This document shows, in pieces, positions 17,728 through 27,040 of a stretch of DNA of 64,000 nt. The position numbers and the translations under genes were made by a program. This stretch comes from Parvibaculum sp046297875. GTDB lineage: Bacteria > Pseudomonadota > Alphaproteobacteria > Parvibaculales > Parvibaculaceae. Below the pieces are notes generated by a model. It saw only the letters and a list, made by a program, of their open reading frames with translations, was not told the DNA's origin and did not search any database. Numbering within the stretch: the first letter of the stretch is position 1; every line of letters begins with the position of its first letter. The stretch spans positions 186,001-250,000 of the forward strand of contig NZ_JBKBHD010000001.1 of assembly GCF_046297875.1 (NCBI RefSeq). Direction: 5' to 3'.

Positions 17728-18592
17728 CGACAGGCGCCGCAACGGCCCACCAGCCGGGATGGGCCGTGGCGAATGCGCTTGCGGCGGCAAGTGCCTCTGC
17801 TTCCTTTGCATATATGCCGAAGCAGGTCGCGCCCGAGCCGGACATGCGCGCAAGGCGGCAGCCCGGCGTTGCGGCGATCTGACCGATCACATTGCCGACC
17901 ACCGGCAGCAGCGCGCGCGCAGGCCGTTCGAGATCGTTCGGCTCGTTCTCGAGCCACGAAACGAGTCCATCGAGCATTACGAAGTCCGGCAAGGAAACGT
18001 CCTCGGGCGCAGAGGCGAGTGGCGGCGCGGCGAGCGCGCGAAAGACATCGGCTGTCGATAGGGCCGCGCCGGGATTGACCAGCAGCAGCCAGAATTCCGG
18101 CAGGCGCGGCAGTCGCACGATCTTCTCGCCGACGCCGCTCATCAGCGCAGGCGATGGATCGAGACAGACCGGCACATCGGCGCCGAGCGAGGCGGCAAGT
18201 CGCGTCAGCGCTGTCCCCTCGGGCGCAACTTTCCAGAGGCGCAACAGCGCGCGCAGCGTTGCTGCCGCATCCGCCGAGCCACCGCCAATGCCCGATGCCA
18301 CCGGCAGGTTCTTTTCGAGCGTGATGTGTGCGCCTGCGTTGACGCCGCAGAGATCGCTCAAGTCGCGCGCAGCGCGCATAACCAGATTGTCCCGCCCGGA
18401 CGAGAGCGCCGCGGCGAATGGGCCTTCTATATCGAGCGCCAGATCAGTGGCGGTGCGCGCCTCGATCCTGTCGGAAATGCCGGCGAAGACGACAAGACTT
18501 TGCAGCTCATGATAGAGGTCGTTCCGGCGGCCGAGCACGCGCAGGCTCAGATTGATCTTGGCGAAGGCGAGTTCCCGCTTCGGCGCGGACAT
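17711..18592 (-). CDS. ispE: 4-diphosphocytidyl-2-C-methyl-D-erythritol kinase
   Basis: A 293-aa GHMP kinase of the MEP isoprenoid pathway. The start AFAKINLSLRVLGRR, the ATP-binding motif LPVASGIGGGSADAAATLRAL and the end MSGSGATCFGIYA are the three family signatures. The ATG at 18592 shares its A with the stop of the upstream TPR gene (TGATG), so the pair is translationally coupled. Together with ispH at 47.4 kb it shows that the organism uses the MEP route. Confidence 0.96.
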   Translation of the reverse strand: MSAPKRELAFAKINLSLRVLGRRNDLYHELQSLVVFAGISDRIEARTATDLALDIEGPFAAALSSGRDNLVMRAARDLSDLCGVNAGAHITLEKNLPVASGIGGGSADAAATLRALLRLWKVAPEGTALTRLAASLGADVPVCLDPSPALMSGVGEKIVRLPRLPEFWLLLVNPGAALSTADVFRALAAPPLASAPEDVSLPDFVMLDGLVSWLENEPNDLERPARALLPVVGNVIGQIAATPGCRLARMSGSGATCFGIYAKEAEALAAASAFATAHPGWWAVAAPVVSGSG

Positions 18593-20364
18593 CACGAGCC
18601 CGCTTGCGATTGCGCCTTGGCTTCCTGCTCGGCCTTTTCGCCGGCCTCAAGGCCGAAATCGAGTTTGGTGCGCAGGATTTTCTCACGTCCCGCCTCGGGT
18701 TCGAGCGACAAGGCATGGCTCCATTGATAGCGTGCCTCGATGCGGCGGCCGACCTTCCAGAAGGCATCGCCCAGATGCTCGTTGATCGTCGGATCACCGG
18801 GCTGCAATTCGACCGCGCGTTCGAGATATTTCACGGCGAGATCGTATTCGCCGAGGCGGTAGCGCGCCCAGCCGAGGCTGTCGACGATAAAGCCGTCATT
18901 CGGGCGGCGTTCGACCGCCTTCTCGATCATGGCAAGCGCCTCGTCGAGGCGGTGGTGCTGCTCGATCCAGGAATAGCCGAGATAGTTCAGCACCAGCGGA
19001 TGTTCGCCGGATAGTTCCAGCGCGAGCTTCAGATCCTTTTCCGCCTTCTCCCATTCACCGAGCCGCTCGAAGCAGATACCGCGCGCGTAATAGAGCGTCC
19101 AGTCGCGATCCGTGGGCTCGCCCGCAATCGCGATGGCGCGTTCATACTCGGCCGCAGCCTCCGCATATTTTTCCTTGGTACGATGAATGTCGCCAAGCGC
19201 GACAAGCGGTTCGATACGATCTGGGTTTTCCCGCGCGACACGCTGCAGCACGCTGACTGCCTCTTTATTGCGGTCGAGCTTGTCGAGCGCCATGGCGGTC
19301 TGGATGCGCGCATTGAGATAAAGCGGCGACGTCTTGCCGATCTTGTCATAGGCGGCAACCGCATCCGCCCACCGCTTCTGCGCTTCATAGGCGCCGCCCA
19401 GCAGCGAGCGCGCAATGTCGAAATCCGGCCGCATGAACAGCGCGAGATTGAGATATAGTTCGGCCAGATTGCTCGACGTGTCGCCGGCAAGGGCGCTGCC
19501 TAGGCCGTACAGCGCCTCGGCCACACCTTCGCGCGCATTGGCGACGAGCGGCGGCAGCGCTTCGCCTGCTTCAAGGCGCTTGAGTTCATGTTCGGCCAGC
19601 GGATGCTCGCCGGACATTTCGAGGAAACTCGTGAGCGCGGAGCGGGCCTCATCGCGCCGCCCTTCGCGCGCGGCGAAGCTTGCATAGGCCTGCACCACGC
19701 GGATCGACCCGCCGCCACTTGTTTCCATCGACTTTTTATAGGCCTTTGCCGCGCCTTCACGATCGCCAAGCACATCGAGCATCAGCGCTTCATGGTAGGA
19801 GCGGAACAGAGCGAAAGCGGCGCGGCCTTCGAAGGCGGAAATCTTTTCAAGCGCCCGCTCCTTATCGCCCGCGCCGACAGCAGCCCAGGCATGGGTCAGC
19901 GTTCCGACAAGAGCCGTGAAGGGGCCGGGTGCCGCCGCGTCCATTTCGGCCGATGCGTCGCCAAAGCGCCCGTCGCGCAGCGCCGCCAATGCCAGCGTCA
20001 GCCGCGCCATGCGCTCATCGGGGTCGATGACAGCAAGGCGCCGGGCGAGCGGGACTGCACGCGTCATGTCGCCTGCGGTCAGCGCCGCCATGAAGGCCCG
20101 CTCCAGAATAGCCGGGTCGTCCGGCTGGTCGCTGAGTGCGCGTTCGTAAAAGAGGGCGGCCTTGCCGCTGTCATTCACATTGGTGGCATGACGGGCCGCG
20201 AGATAGGCGCCGAAAGGCGATTCCGCCTTTTCCTTCGAGAAGACAGAAAACCCATCTGTTCCGGCGCAGCCGCCGAGCACCGCGACGAGGCCTGCCATCG
20301 CCATCGCCCTCGCCATACGCAGCAACGGCGCTCCACCAAATCGCGCCGCATCGGAACTCATCAT
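18592..20364 (-). CDS. TPR-repeat lipoprotein
   Basis: A 590-aa protein with an N-terminal lipoprotein signal (about residues 12-34, AGLVAVLGGC, Cys as lipidation site) and tandem tetratricopeptide repeats over most of its length, clearest in the C-terminal half (for example EKYAEAAAEYERAIAIAGEP, YLGYSWIEQHHRLDEALAMI, YDLAVKYLERAVELQPGDP). TPR lipoproteins act as scaffolds in the envelope; its partner is unknown. I chose the ATG at 20364, where the protein-like sequence begins; a second ATG follows at 20361. It is coupled to ispE by stop/start overlap, a layout common in alphaproteobacteria. Confidence 0.85.
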   Translation of the reverse strand: MMSSDAARFGGAPLLRMARAMAMAGLVAVLGGCAGTDGFSVFSKEKAESPFGAYLAARHATNVNDSGKAALFYERALSDQPDDPAILERAFMAALTAGDMTRAVPLARRLAVIDPDERMARLTLALAALRDGRFGDASAEMDAAAPGPFTALVGTLTHAWAAVGAGDKERALEKISAFEGRAAFALFRSYHEALMLDVLGDREGAAKAYKKSMETSGGGSIRVVQAYASFAAREGRRDEARSALTSFLEMSGEHPLAEHELKRLEAGEALPPLVANAREGVAEALYGLGSALAGDTSSNLAELYLNLALFMRPDFDIARSLLGGAYEAQKRWADAVAAYDKIGKTSPLYLNARIQTAMALDKLDRNKEAVSVLQRVARENPDRIEPLVALGDIHRTKEKYAEAAAEYERAIAIAGEPTDRDWTLYYARGICFERLGEWEKAEKDLKLALELSGEHPLVLNYLGYSWIEQHHRLDEALAMIEKAVERRPNDGFIVDSLGWARYRLGEYDLAVKYLERAVELQPGDPTINEHLGDAFWKVGRRIEARYQWSHALSLEPEAGREKILRTKLDFGLEAGEKAEQEAKAQSQAGS

Positions 20365-20431
20365 AAGGGGGCCTGCCTTCGCGCCTTCGGAATCAGCCGC
20401 TCGCGGGCGGCACAACATCCTGACATAAAAG

Positions 20432-20466
20432 CAAAAAAAACGGGGGCCGGATACAGCCCCCGTTTT
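20432..20466 (-). terminator. Intrinsic terminator of the ETF-QO gene
   Basis: On the minus strand, CGGGGGC and GCCCCCG form a 7-bp stem around an 8-base loop, and the stem is followed by eight T residues (seen as the A run at 20433-20440 on the plus strand). It begins 10 bases after the ETF-QO stop, a typical rho-independent terminator. It also separates that gene from the TPR lipoprotein gene downstream. Confidence 0.93.
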
Positions 20467-20476
20467 CGGGTTGGTT

Positions 20477-22147
20477 TTACATATTCGGGTAATTCGGCCC
20501 GCCGCCGCCTTCCGGCACCGTCCAGTTGATGTTCTGGGCCGGGTCCTTGATATCGCAGGTCTTGCAGTGGACGCAGTTCTGCGCGTTGATCTGGAAGCGC
20601 GGATTCGAGCCGTCGTCGTCACGCACCACCTCATAGACGCCGGCCGGGCAATAGCGCTGCGCGGGCTCGGCGAATTTCGGCAGGTTGTAGCCGATCGGAA
20701 TGGCCGGGTCCTTCAGCTTCAGATGAACGGGCTGGTCTTCTTCGTGGTTCGTCGCGGAGATGAACACGGAGGAGAGTTTGTCGAAGGAAATCTTGCCGTC
20801 GGGCTTCGGATAGTCGATCGGCTTGCAGTCCTTCGCTTCCTTTAGCGACTCGTAATCGGCCTTCTTGTGACGGAGTGTGAAAGGCAGGCCGATACCGAGG
20901 TTGTTCATCCACATATCGATACCGCCAAGGCCGATACCGAGGAAGGTGCCGAGCTTCGACCAGAGCGGCTTCACATTGCGAACGCGCTTCAGGTCCTTGT
21001 AGACCGGGCTCTTTTCATAAGCTTCCGGGTAAGCAGAGAGTTCGTCACCCTGCCGGCCATCCTTCACCGCCTCGAAGGCCGCTTCCGCGCCCATGATGCC
21101 GGTGAGCATCGCATTGTGACTGCCCTTGATGCGCGGCACATTGACGAAACCGGCCGAGCAGCCGATCAGCGCGCCGCCCGGAAAGATGAGCTTCGGCACC
21201 GACTGGAAGCCGCCTTCGGTGATGGCGCGCGCGCCATAGGCGATGCGCTTGCCGCCGGCGAACGTGTCCGCCACTGCCGGGTGATGCTTGAATCGCTGGA
21301 ACTCGTCGAAGGGCGAGAGATAGGGGTTCTTGTAGTTCAGGTGAACCACGAAGCCGACGGAAACGAGATTGTCGCCGAAGTGGTAGAGGAAGGAGCCGCC
21401 GCCGGTCGAATTGTCGAGCGGCCAGCCCATCGTATGCTGCACGAGGCCCTTGCGATGCTTCGAGGGGTCGACTTCCCAGAGTTCCTTCAGACCGATGCCG
21501 AACTTCTGCGGCTCGCGGCCCTCGTCGAGCTTGAACTTGCGGATCAGCTCCTTCGACAGCGACCCGCGCACGCCTTCTGCGAAAAGCGTGTATTTGCCGC
21601 GCAGCTCCATGCCGGGCGTGTAGCTGTCCTTCTGGCTGCCATCCTTGCCGACGCCGAGATCGCCGGTGACGACGCCGCGCACCGAGCCGTCCTCGCCATA
21701 GAGCACTTCGGCGCCCGCAAAGCCCGGATAGATTTCGACGCCCAGCGCTTCGGCCTGTTCGGCGAGCCAGCGGCAGACATTGCCAAGACTTGCGATGTAG
21801 TTGCCGTGATTGTTCATCAGCGGCGGGAACAGGAAATTGGGAACGCGCAGGCTGCCAGCCGGGCCGAGATAGAGGAAATGGTCGGCTGTGACTTCGGTGT
21901 CGAGCGGGGCGCCTTTTTCGCGCCAGTCCGGGATCAGCGTGTCGAGGCCGATCGGATCGATCACCGCGCCCGACAGAATATGCGCACCGACTTCGGAACC
22001 TTTCTCGATCAGGCAGACCGAAATGTCGAAATCCTGCTCCGCCGCGAGCTGGCGCAGGCGGATCGCGGCAGACAGGCCCGCAGGACCGCCGCCAACGATT
22101 ACGACGTCATACTCCATAAATTCGCGTCCGACCGCCGCCTCGCTCAT
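20477..22147 (-). CDS. Electron transfer flavoprotein-ubiquinone oxidoreductase
   Basis: A 556-aa membrane-associated FAD and 4Fe-4S enzyme that passes electrons from ETF (fatty acid and amino acid oxidation) to ubiquinone. The N-terminal FAD motif is VVIVGGGPAGLSAAIRLRQ. The C-terminal ferredoxin-like end has CPAGVYEV, then QNCVHCKTCDIKDPAQNI, giving the four cluster Cys, and ends in GGGPNYPNM as in the family. AAGGGAGAT lies before the ATG. It has its own terminator and is divergent from the uracil-DNA glycosylase gene. Confidence 0.96.
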   Translation of the reverse strand: MSEAAVGREFMEYDVVIVGGGPAGLSAAIRLRQLAAEQDFDISVCLIEKGSEVGAHILSGAVIDPIGLDTLIPDWREKGAPLDTEVTADHFLYLGPAGSLRVPNFLFPPLMNNHGNYIASLGNVCRWLAEQAEALGVEIYPGFAGAEVLYGEDGSVRGVVTGDLGVGKDGSQKDSYTPGMELRGKYTLFAEGVRGSLSKELIRKFKLDEGREPQKFGIGLKELWEVDPSKHRKGLVQHTMGWPLDNSTGGGSFLYHFGDNLVSVGFVVHLNYKNPYLSPFDEFQRFKHHPAVADTFAGGKRIAYGARAITEGGFQSVPKLIFPGGALIGCSAGFVNVPRIKGSHNAMLTGIMGAEAAFEAVKDGRQGDELSAYPEAYEKSPVYKDLKRVRNVKPLWSKLGTFLGIGLGGIDMWMNNLGIGLPFTLRHKKADYESLKEAKDCKPIDYPKPDGKISFDKLSSVFISATNHEEDQPVHLKLKDPAIPIGYNLPKFAEPAQRYCPAGVYEVVRDDDGSNPRFQINAQNCVHCKTCDIKDPAQNINWTVPEGGGGPNYPNM

Positions 22148-22400
22148 TTTGTATCTCCCTTGGCCAGCTCACCGGGCGCGTGTCAACGCGCCGGACCGCC
22201 GGAAAAAACCGGGCTCCGTTATGGTGCGAATGACCTTCATGGTCAATATATTGGGGCGTCCTGTGCGTTAAGACCGCCAGTTGCGTGTAATTCTCAACAA
22301 ACACCGGACAGAGCCGCGAAATGACTGTAAGTCTCGTCGACGCGGCGTCAAACTGCGCAGCAGAAAAATCCGAACAGGAACAGGAACCGTCCGGCCAGCC

Positions 22401-23264
22401 ATGAGCCCGTCAGGCAACGAACAGCAGGAATTGTCGCGCGAACAGGCGGCCGCGCTTCTCGCCTTCTATGTCGAGGCGGGGGTGAGCGAGGCGCTGGGCG
22501 ACGAGCCTGTGAACCGCTACGAGCTTGCCGATGCAACAGCCGCCGCGCCCTCGCGCGAGGCGCCGCCGCGCGGTGAGCCAGCGCGCGGAACGAGGCCCGA
22601 CCCGCGTGGGACTGCCGCGCCGGCGCCCCGCGCTGCGGCACCTTCCTCCATTCCGCTTGAGGATACACAGGCCACCGAAAGCGCGCGCGAGGTCGCGGCG
22701 CGCTGCAAGACGCTTGATGCGTTGAGAGAGGCGCTGGCCGATTTCGAGGGCTGCCCGCTGCGCTACACGGCGAAGAACCTCGTCTTCGCAGACGGAAACC
22801 CGCAGGCGCGCATCATGCTGATCGGCGAGGCGCCGGGGCGCGACGAAGATCTGCAGGGGCTACCCTTTGTCGGCCGCGCCGGGCAATTGCTCGACCGGAT
22901 GCTGACTGCAATCGGCCTCGACCGCACAAGCGTCTATATCATCAACACATTGCCTTGGCGGCCGCCCGGCAACCGCACACCGACACCGGCCGAACATGCC
23001 GTTTGCACGCCTTTCGTGGAGCGGCATGTCGAACTTGTGAACCCGGACATCCTCGTGCTTCTGGGCGGCGTTGCCACAAAACAGATGCTCGGGACCGATA
23101 CGGGCATCATGCGGCTCCGGGGGAAATGGGCGAGCGTGAAACTGAGTGATCGGGACGTGCCTGCCCTGCCGACGCTCCATCCGGCCTATCTGCTGCGCCA
23201 GCCCGCCCAGAAGCAGCTTGCCTGGCGGGACCTCCTGTCGCTCAAGGCGCGGCTGCAGGGTTAA
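22401..23264 (+). CDS. Uracil-DNA glycosylase, family 4-like
   Basis: A 287-aa base excision repair enzyme. The glycosylase core (about residues 110-285) has LIGEAPGRDEDLQGLPFVGRAGQLLDRML (read as GEAPG plus downstream motif), RPPGNRTPTP and LPTLHPAYLLRQP. The first 100 residues are Ala/Pro-rich and look disordered. Of the four Cys that bind the 4Fe-4S cluster in classic family 4, only two positions look kept: a single Cys in EGCPLR and one in AVCTPF; the CxxC partner and the KC before RPPGNRTP (here PWRPPGN) are absent. A similar variant seems common in alphaproteobacteria from memory. I chose the ATG at 22401, where the protein-like sequence begins. Confidence 0.88.
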   Translation: MSPSGNEQQELSREQAAALLAFYVEAGVSEALGDEPVNRYELADATAAAPSREAPPRGEPARGTRPDPRGTAAPAPRAAAPSSIPLEDTQATESAREVAARCKTLDALREALADFEGCPLRYTAKNLVFADGNPQARIMLIGEAPGRDEDLQGLPFVGRAGQLLDRMLTAIGLDRTSVYIINTLPWRPPGNRTPTPAEHAVCTPFVERHVELVNPDILVLLGGVATKQMLGTDTGIMRLRGKWASVKLSDRDVPALPTLHPAYLLRQPAQKQLAWRDLLSLKARLQG

Positions 23265-23341
23265 CCAATCCTTTCTTAATTTGCCCCATTTCGACGCGAT
23301 TCAACCCAGGCGGGCTTGCCGGACAGGTCTCGCCCGCTAAG

Positions 23342-25156
23342 ATGACGCCCATGAAACGGGGGGCTTTTCATCTTGCCGCTGCGCGCGCAGCGGGCCGAAT
23401 GCTTGTTGCGGCCGCGACAGGGGCCGCAATGCTTGTTTTGCCGACATTGTCTATCGGCGCGGGCGCACTCGCCAGCGAAACGCAAGCGAAGCAGGCATCA
23501 GGCATCTGGAGCCCGGAAATCCTCGACGGCGCGGACCGCGAGACCTATCGCAAGCTCTTCGCGGCCACCGAGCGCGGCAATTTCAAGGAAGCCGACAAGC
23601 TCGCCGCGCAGATCCGCGACAAGCGCCTGATGGGCCATGTCCTCCATGTCAAATATATGGGGCCGCATTACCGCACGAGCTATGCGGAACTGCGGGATTG
23701 GCTCGCGAAATACAACGATCATCCCGGCGCCGCCGACATCCACAAACTTGCGCTGATGCGCCGCCCGGCTTCCGCGGCCGCGCCCGAGCGGCCGCTGCCG
23801 CGGCGCTGGCGCCAGCCCGTTCACGCGACCTATGCCGTCGATGACGGCATTATCGAGCCGACGTCGCCGCGCTTCCGCGAGATCGACAAGGAAGTGCGCG
23901 ATATGCTGCGCCGTGAGAGCGCGGTTCAGGCGGAAGCCTATCTGCGGCGGAAAAATGCCCGCAACACGCTGACAGGCGCGGAATTTGACAAGGTGCGCGA
24001 GCGAATCGTCGCCTCCTATTTTCTCGAGGGCCAGGACGAGCGCGCCTACAAGCTTGCGACTGAAATCCTGACATCGCATTGGCGCGAGGTTCCGCTTGCC
24101 GACTGGTATGCCGGACTTGCCGCATGGCGGATGGAAAATCACGCAAGCGCAGCGCGGCATTTCGAACGGCTGACGAAAAGCCAGCGCGTATCGCTCTGGA
24201 CAAGGGCGGCCGGCGGCTTCTGGGCGGCGCGGGCCTATCTCGCGGAAGGAAAGCCCGAGAAAGTCGCGCCCATGCTCGAAGCTGCGGCAGATACCGGCGC
24301 GACCTTCTACGGCATTCTGGCGACGCGGCAGCTTGGCCGCGATCTCGCGATCGACTGGGTCGAACCCAGGCTCGACCAGGCATCCTTCCGTGCCCTGACC
24401 GAGACACCGGCCATCGCCCGCGCCGTCGCGCTGATGCAAACCGGCAAGCGCGATCTGGCGCGCGAGGAACTGATGCGCGCCCATGCGTTGATCGACCCCT
24501 CGCTCGATCAGGCGCTCATCGCACTTGCGACCACCTTCGCCCTGCCCGCCATTCAGCTGCAGGTCGCAAATGCCGCGCATCTGCCTGCGATGGGCACGCG
24601 CGATGGCCGCATCATGCTGAATTCGGGGCTCTTTCCGCTTGCCGACTATCAGCCAAGCAATGGCTACAAGGTGGATCGCGCCTTGCTGCTCGCCTTCATG
24701 CGGCAGGAAAGCGGGTTTCGGCCGGATGTGACGTCATGGGCAGGCGCGCGCGGGCTGATGCAGATCATGCCGGCAACAGCGAGCCACATCACGCAGGACA
24801 GTTCGCTTGCCGGCAGCAACCGCGACCGGCTCTACGATCCGTCCTTCAATGTGACGCTCGGTCAGGAATATATTTCCGAACTGATGGGCTCGGGCGAACC
24901 CAACGGCAATCTCTTCATGCTGACGACCGCCTATAATGGCGGGCCCGGCAATCTGTCGCGCTGGCTTTCGAGCATCGATTTCCGGGGCGATCCCTTCCTT
25001 TTCATCGAGTCGATCCCCGCTGCCGAAACGCGCGGCTATATCGAGCGCGTCGTTACCAATTACTGGATCTATCGCGAGCGGCTCGGCCAGCCCGTCGGCT
25101 CGCTCGATGCGACGGCCTCCGGCACTTGGCCGGTCTATGACAGCATCGGGCGCTGA
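23342..25156 (+). CDS. Soluble lytic murein transglycosylase
   Basis: A 604-aa secreted protein. It has an N-terminal signal peptide (about residues 1-43, basic start then AAATGAAMLVLPTLSIGAGALA), a long alpha-helical superhelical region (about 60-420), and a C-terminal SLT domain. The catalytic Glu is about residue 456 in FMRQESGFRPDVTSWAGARG, followed by LMQIMPATA and TAYNGGPGNLSRW. It cleaves peptidoglycan glycan strands in the periplasm to anhydromuropeptides. A second ATG at 23351 is an alternative start. A GATTC site lies about 40 bases upstream. Confidence 0.93.
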   Translation: MTPMKRGAFHLAAARAAGRMLVAAATGAAMLVLPTLSIGAGALASETQAKQASGIWSPEILDGADRETYRKLFAATERGNFKEADKLAAQIRDKRLMGHVLHVKYMGPHYRTSYAELRDWLAKYNDHPGAADIHKLALMRRPASAAAPERPLPRRWRQPVHATYAVDDGIIEPTSPRFREIDKEVRDMLRRESAVQAEAYLRRKNARNTLTGAEFDKVRERIVASYFLEGQDERAYKLATEILTSHWREVPLADWYAGLAAWRMENHASAARHFERLTKSQRVSLWTRAAGGFWAARAYLAEGKPEKVAPMLEAAADTGATFYGILATRQLGRDLAIDWVEPRLDQASFRALTETPAIARAVALMQTGKRDLAREELMRAHALIDPSLDQALIALATTFALPAIQLQVANAAHLPAMGTRDGRIMLNSGLFPLADYQPSNGYKVDRALLLAFMRQESGFRPDVTSWAGARGLMQIMPATASHITQDSSLAGSNRDRLYDPSFNVTLGQEYISELMGSGEPNGNLFMLTTAYNGGPGNLSRWLSSIDFRGDPFLFIESIPAAETRGYIERVVTNYWIYRERLGQPVGSLDATASGTWPVYDSIGR

Positions 25157-25228
25157 TTTACGCCTGCCGCGACACCCTTGCCCGTTTCGGCTATATGATG
25201 CGGCCTTCCCTTCGCGAAAGGCACGCCC

Positions 25229-25771
25229 ATGCCCGGCATAGACGAGACACGCGACTTCATTTCCCTGAATATTGCCGTGCTGACGGTCTCCGACACCCGT
25301 ACGCCCGAGGACGACAAGTCGGGCGACACGCTCGCTGACCGCATTACCAAGGCAGGGCATCGCGTGACCGCGCGGCGGATCGTGCTGGACGACGAGCCGC
25401 TCATCCGTGCCGCGCTCAAATCATGGATTGCGGATGAGACGATCGACGTCGTGATTTCGACCGGAGGCACCGGCCTCACCGGGCGCGACGTAACACCGGA
25501 GGCTTTCAAATCGGTCTATGACAAGGAGATCGACGGCTTCTCTGCCCTCTTCCACCGCATCTCCTACGACAAGATCGGCACATCGACCATCCAGTCGCGG
25601 GCGACGGCCGGCGTTGCGGGCGGCACCTTCCTCTTCGCCCTGCCCGGCTCGCCCGGCGCCTGCAAGGACGGCTGGGACGAGATCCTCGTCCACCAGCTCG
25701 ACTTTCGCTTCCGGCCCTGCAATTTCGTCGAAATCATGCCCCGCCTCGAAGAACACAAGCAGCGCAAGTGA
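25229..25771 (+). CDS. moaB: Molybdenum cofactor biosynthesis protein MoaB
   Basis: A 180-aa MoaB/Mog-type protein that adenylylates molybdopterin for metal insertion in molybdenum cofactor synthesis. Motifs: NIAVLTVSDTR at the start, VVISTGGTGLTGRDVTPEAF in the middle, and FALPGSPGACKDGWDEIL near the end. The length fits MoaB. No other cofactor gene lies near it; it stands between a lytic transglycosylase gene and mscL, all on the plus strand. Confidence 0.93.
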   Translation: MPGIDETRDFISLNIAVLTVSDTRTPEDDKSGDTLADRITKAGHRVTARRIVLDDEPLIRAALKSWIADETIDVVISTGGTGLTGRDVTPEAFKSVYDKEIDGFSALFHRISYDKIGTSTIQSRATAGVAGGTFLFALPGSPGACKDGWDEILVHQLDFRFRPCNFVEIMPRLEEHKQRK

Positions 25772-25859
25772 GCCGCAGGTTTTTCCCGTTGTCACTCCGC
25801 CCGTCACGGCGCACGATTTCCGCTCGAGCGGGAATCATCACGGCGGGAGGCCATTCATC

Positions 25860-26288
25860 ATGCTCAAGGAATTTCGCGAATTTGCCCTGAAGGGCAATGT
25901 GCTCGACATGGCGGTCGGTATCATTATCGGCGCGGCTTTCACCACCATTGTCCGGTCACTGGTTGATGACATCATCATGCCGCCGATCGGGGCGCTCGTG
26001 GGCGGGGTCGACTTCAGCGACTATTTCATCGCGCTGACGCTTGCCGAAAACGGCCCCACCACCGTCGATGCAGCAAAGGCAGCCGGGGTGCCGGTGCTCG
26101 CCTATGGCCGCTTCATCAATGCGATCATCCAGTTCTCGATTGTCGCCTTCGCACTCTTCCTCGTGATCAAGCAGATGAATGCGCTGAAGGCGCGCATCGC
26201 AAAGGGCGAGGAGCCTGCCCCTTCAGCGCCGCCGCGCCAGGAAGTGCTGCTGGAAGAGATCCGCGACGCGATCAAGGCGCGCGGCTAG
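25860..26288 (+). CDS. mscL: Large-conductance mechanosensitive channel
   Basis: A 142-aa inner-membrane channel that opens under membrane tension and releases solutes on osmotic downshock. The first helix motif FREFALKGNVLDMAVGIIIGAAF and the DDIIMPPIGALVGGVDFSDYF motif are typical, followed by a second helix (FSIVAFALFLVIKQMN) and a charged C-terminal helix. The ATG at 25860 has GGGAGG upstream. Its stop TAG and that of the convergent methyltransferase gene share the palindrome CTAG (26285-26288), so there is no room for a terminator between them. Confidence 0.97.
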   Translation: MLKEFREFALKGNVLDMAVGIIIGAAFTTIVRSLVDDIIMPPIGALVGGVDFSDYFIALTLAENGPTTVDAAKAAGVPVLAYGRFINAIIQFSIVAFALFLVIKQMNALKARIAKGEEPAPSAPPRQEVLLEEIRDAIKARG

Positions 26289-27040
26289 TCCTTCCGACGC
26301 ATCACATAGAAGACATAGGAATACTGGCCGGGATTGTTCTCGAAGATGGCAATCTCGGCCTCTTCATTCGCAAGCACGCTTTCGGCATCCTCACCGTATA
26401 TGCCGCGCATCTCCACGATCCGCTTGCGCATCGGCGTGTAATACTCGTCCCACCAGTCTTCCGGCGGCAGCACCTGCGTCGCCATCACCTCATAACCTGC
26501 GCGCTCCGCCGCCGCGGCATTCGACGCGATGGTGCCCATGGCCGGATAGGCCGCATCCCAGAAGCTGCGCGCCTCTTCCGAAGGGTTGTCCGTGAGCCAG
26601 GTGCATTCCGTGACGGCGACATGGCCACCCGGTTTCAGAAAGCGCCGCCAGAGCTTCAGTCCTTTTGCAAAGCCGACGAGATAAATGGCGCCTTCAGACC
26701 AGATAAGATCGAACTCGCCTTCATGGAAAGGCAGGGCCTCCATGTCGGCACGCCTGATGACGAGGCGCTCGTCGCCGATGCCTTCGCGCGAGGCGCGGGC
26801 ATTGAGCTTTTCAAGGAAGGGCTCGTAAAGATCGACGGCCGTTACGGGCGCTTTCGTCAGCCGCAGCAGTTCGAAGGTGGAAGCGCCCTGCCCGCAGCCA
26901 ACATCCAGAACTCTTGCGTTGTCGGATAGCGGGGGCAGAAGCGAGAAGGCCGCTTCCGTCGCGCGGCGGCTGCCCGGCCCATTGCGCGGCAGGCCGAGCT
27001 GCAGATCGAGAAAGATCTTGAAAGGGTCGAGATCGCTCAT
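26285..27040 (-). CDS. Class I SAM-dependent methyltransferase
   Basis: A 251-aa methyltransferase with motif I VLDVGCGQGASTFELLRL (about residue 47), a post-I Asp (VTAVDLYEPF) and motif II region FDLIWSEGAIYLVG. The substrate is unknown; no arsenite methylase Cys pattern is seen. I chose the ATG at 27040 because it overlaps the stop of the upstream gene (ATGA); an in-frame ATG at 27055 is the alternative. It is the last gene of a three-gene operon with two sugar-transferase-like genes, and converges on mscL. Confidence 0.85.
   Translation of the reverse strand: MSDLDPFKIFLDLQLGLPRNGPGSRRATEAAFSLLPPLSDNARVLDVGCGQGASTFELLRLTKAPVTAVDLYEPFLEKLNARASREGIGDERLVIRRADMEALPFHEGEFDLIWSEGAIYLVGFAKGLKLWRRFLKPGGHVAVTECTWLTDNPSEEARSFWDAAYPAMGTIASNAAAAERAGYEVMATQVLPPEDWWDEYYTPMRKRIVEMRGIYGEDAESVLANEEAEIAIFENNPGQYSYVFYVMRRKD

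Noticed and set aside
22371..22386. Three direct GAAC repeats before the uracil-DNA glycosylase gene
   Set aside because: Spacing between GAAC units is two or eight bases, not the seven needed for a LexA box, so SOS control is not supported.
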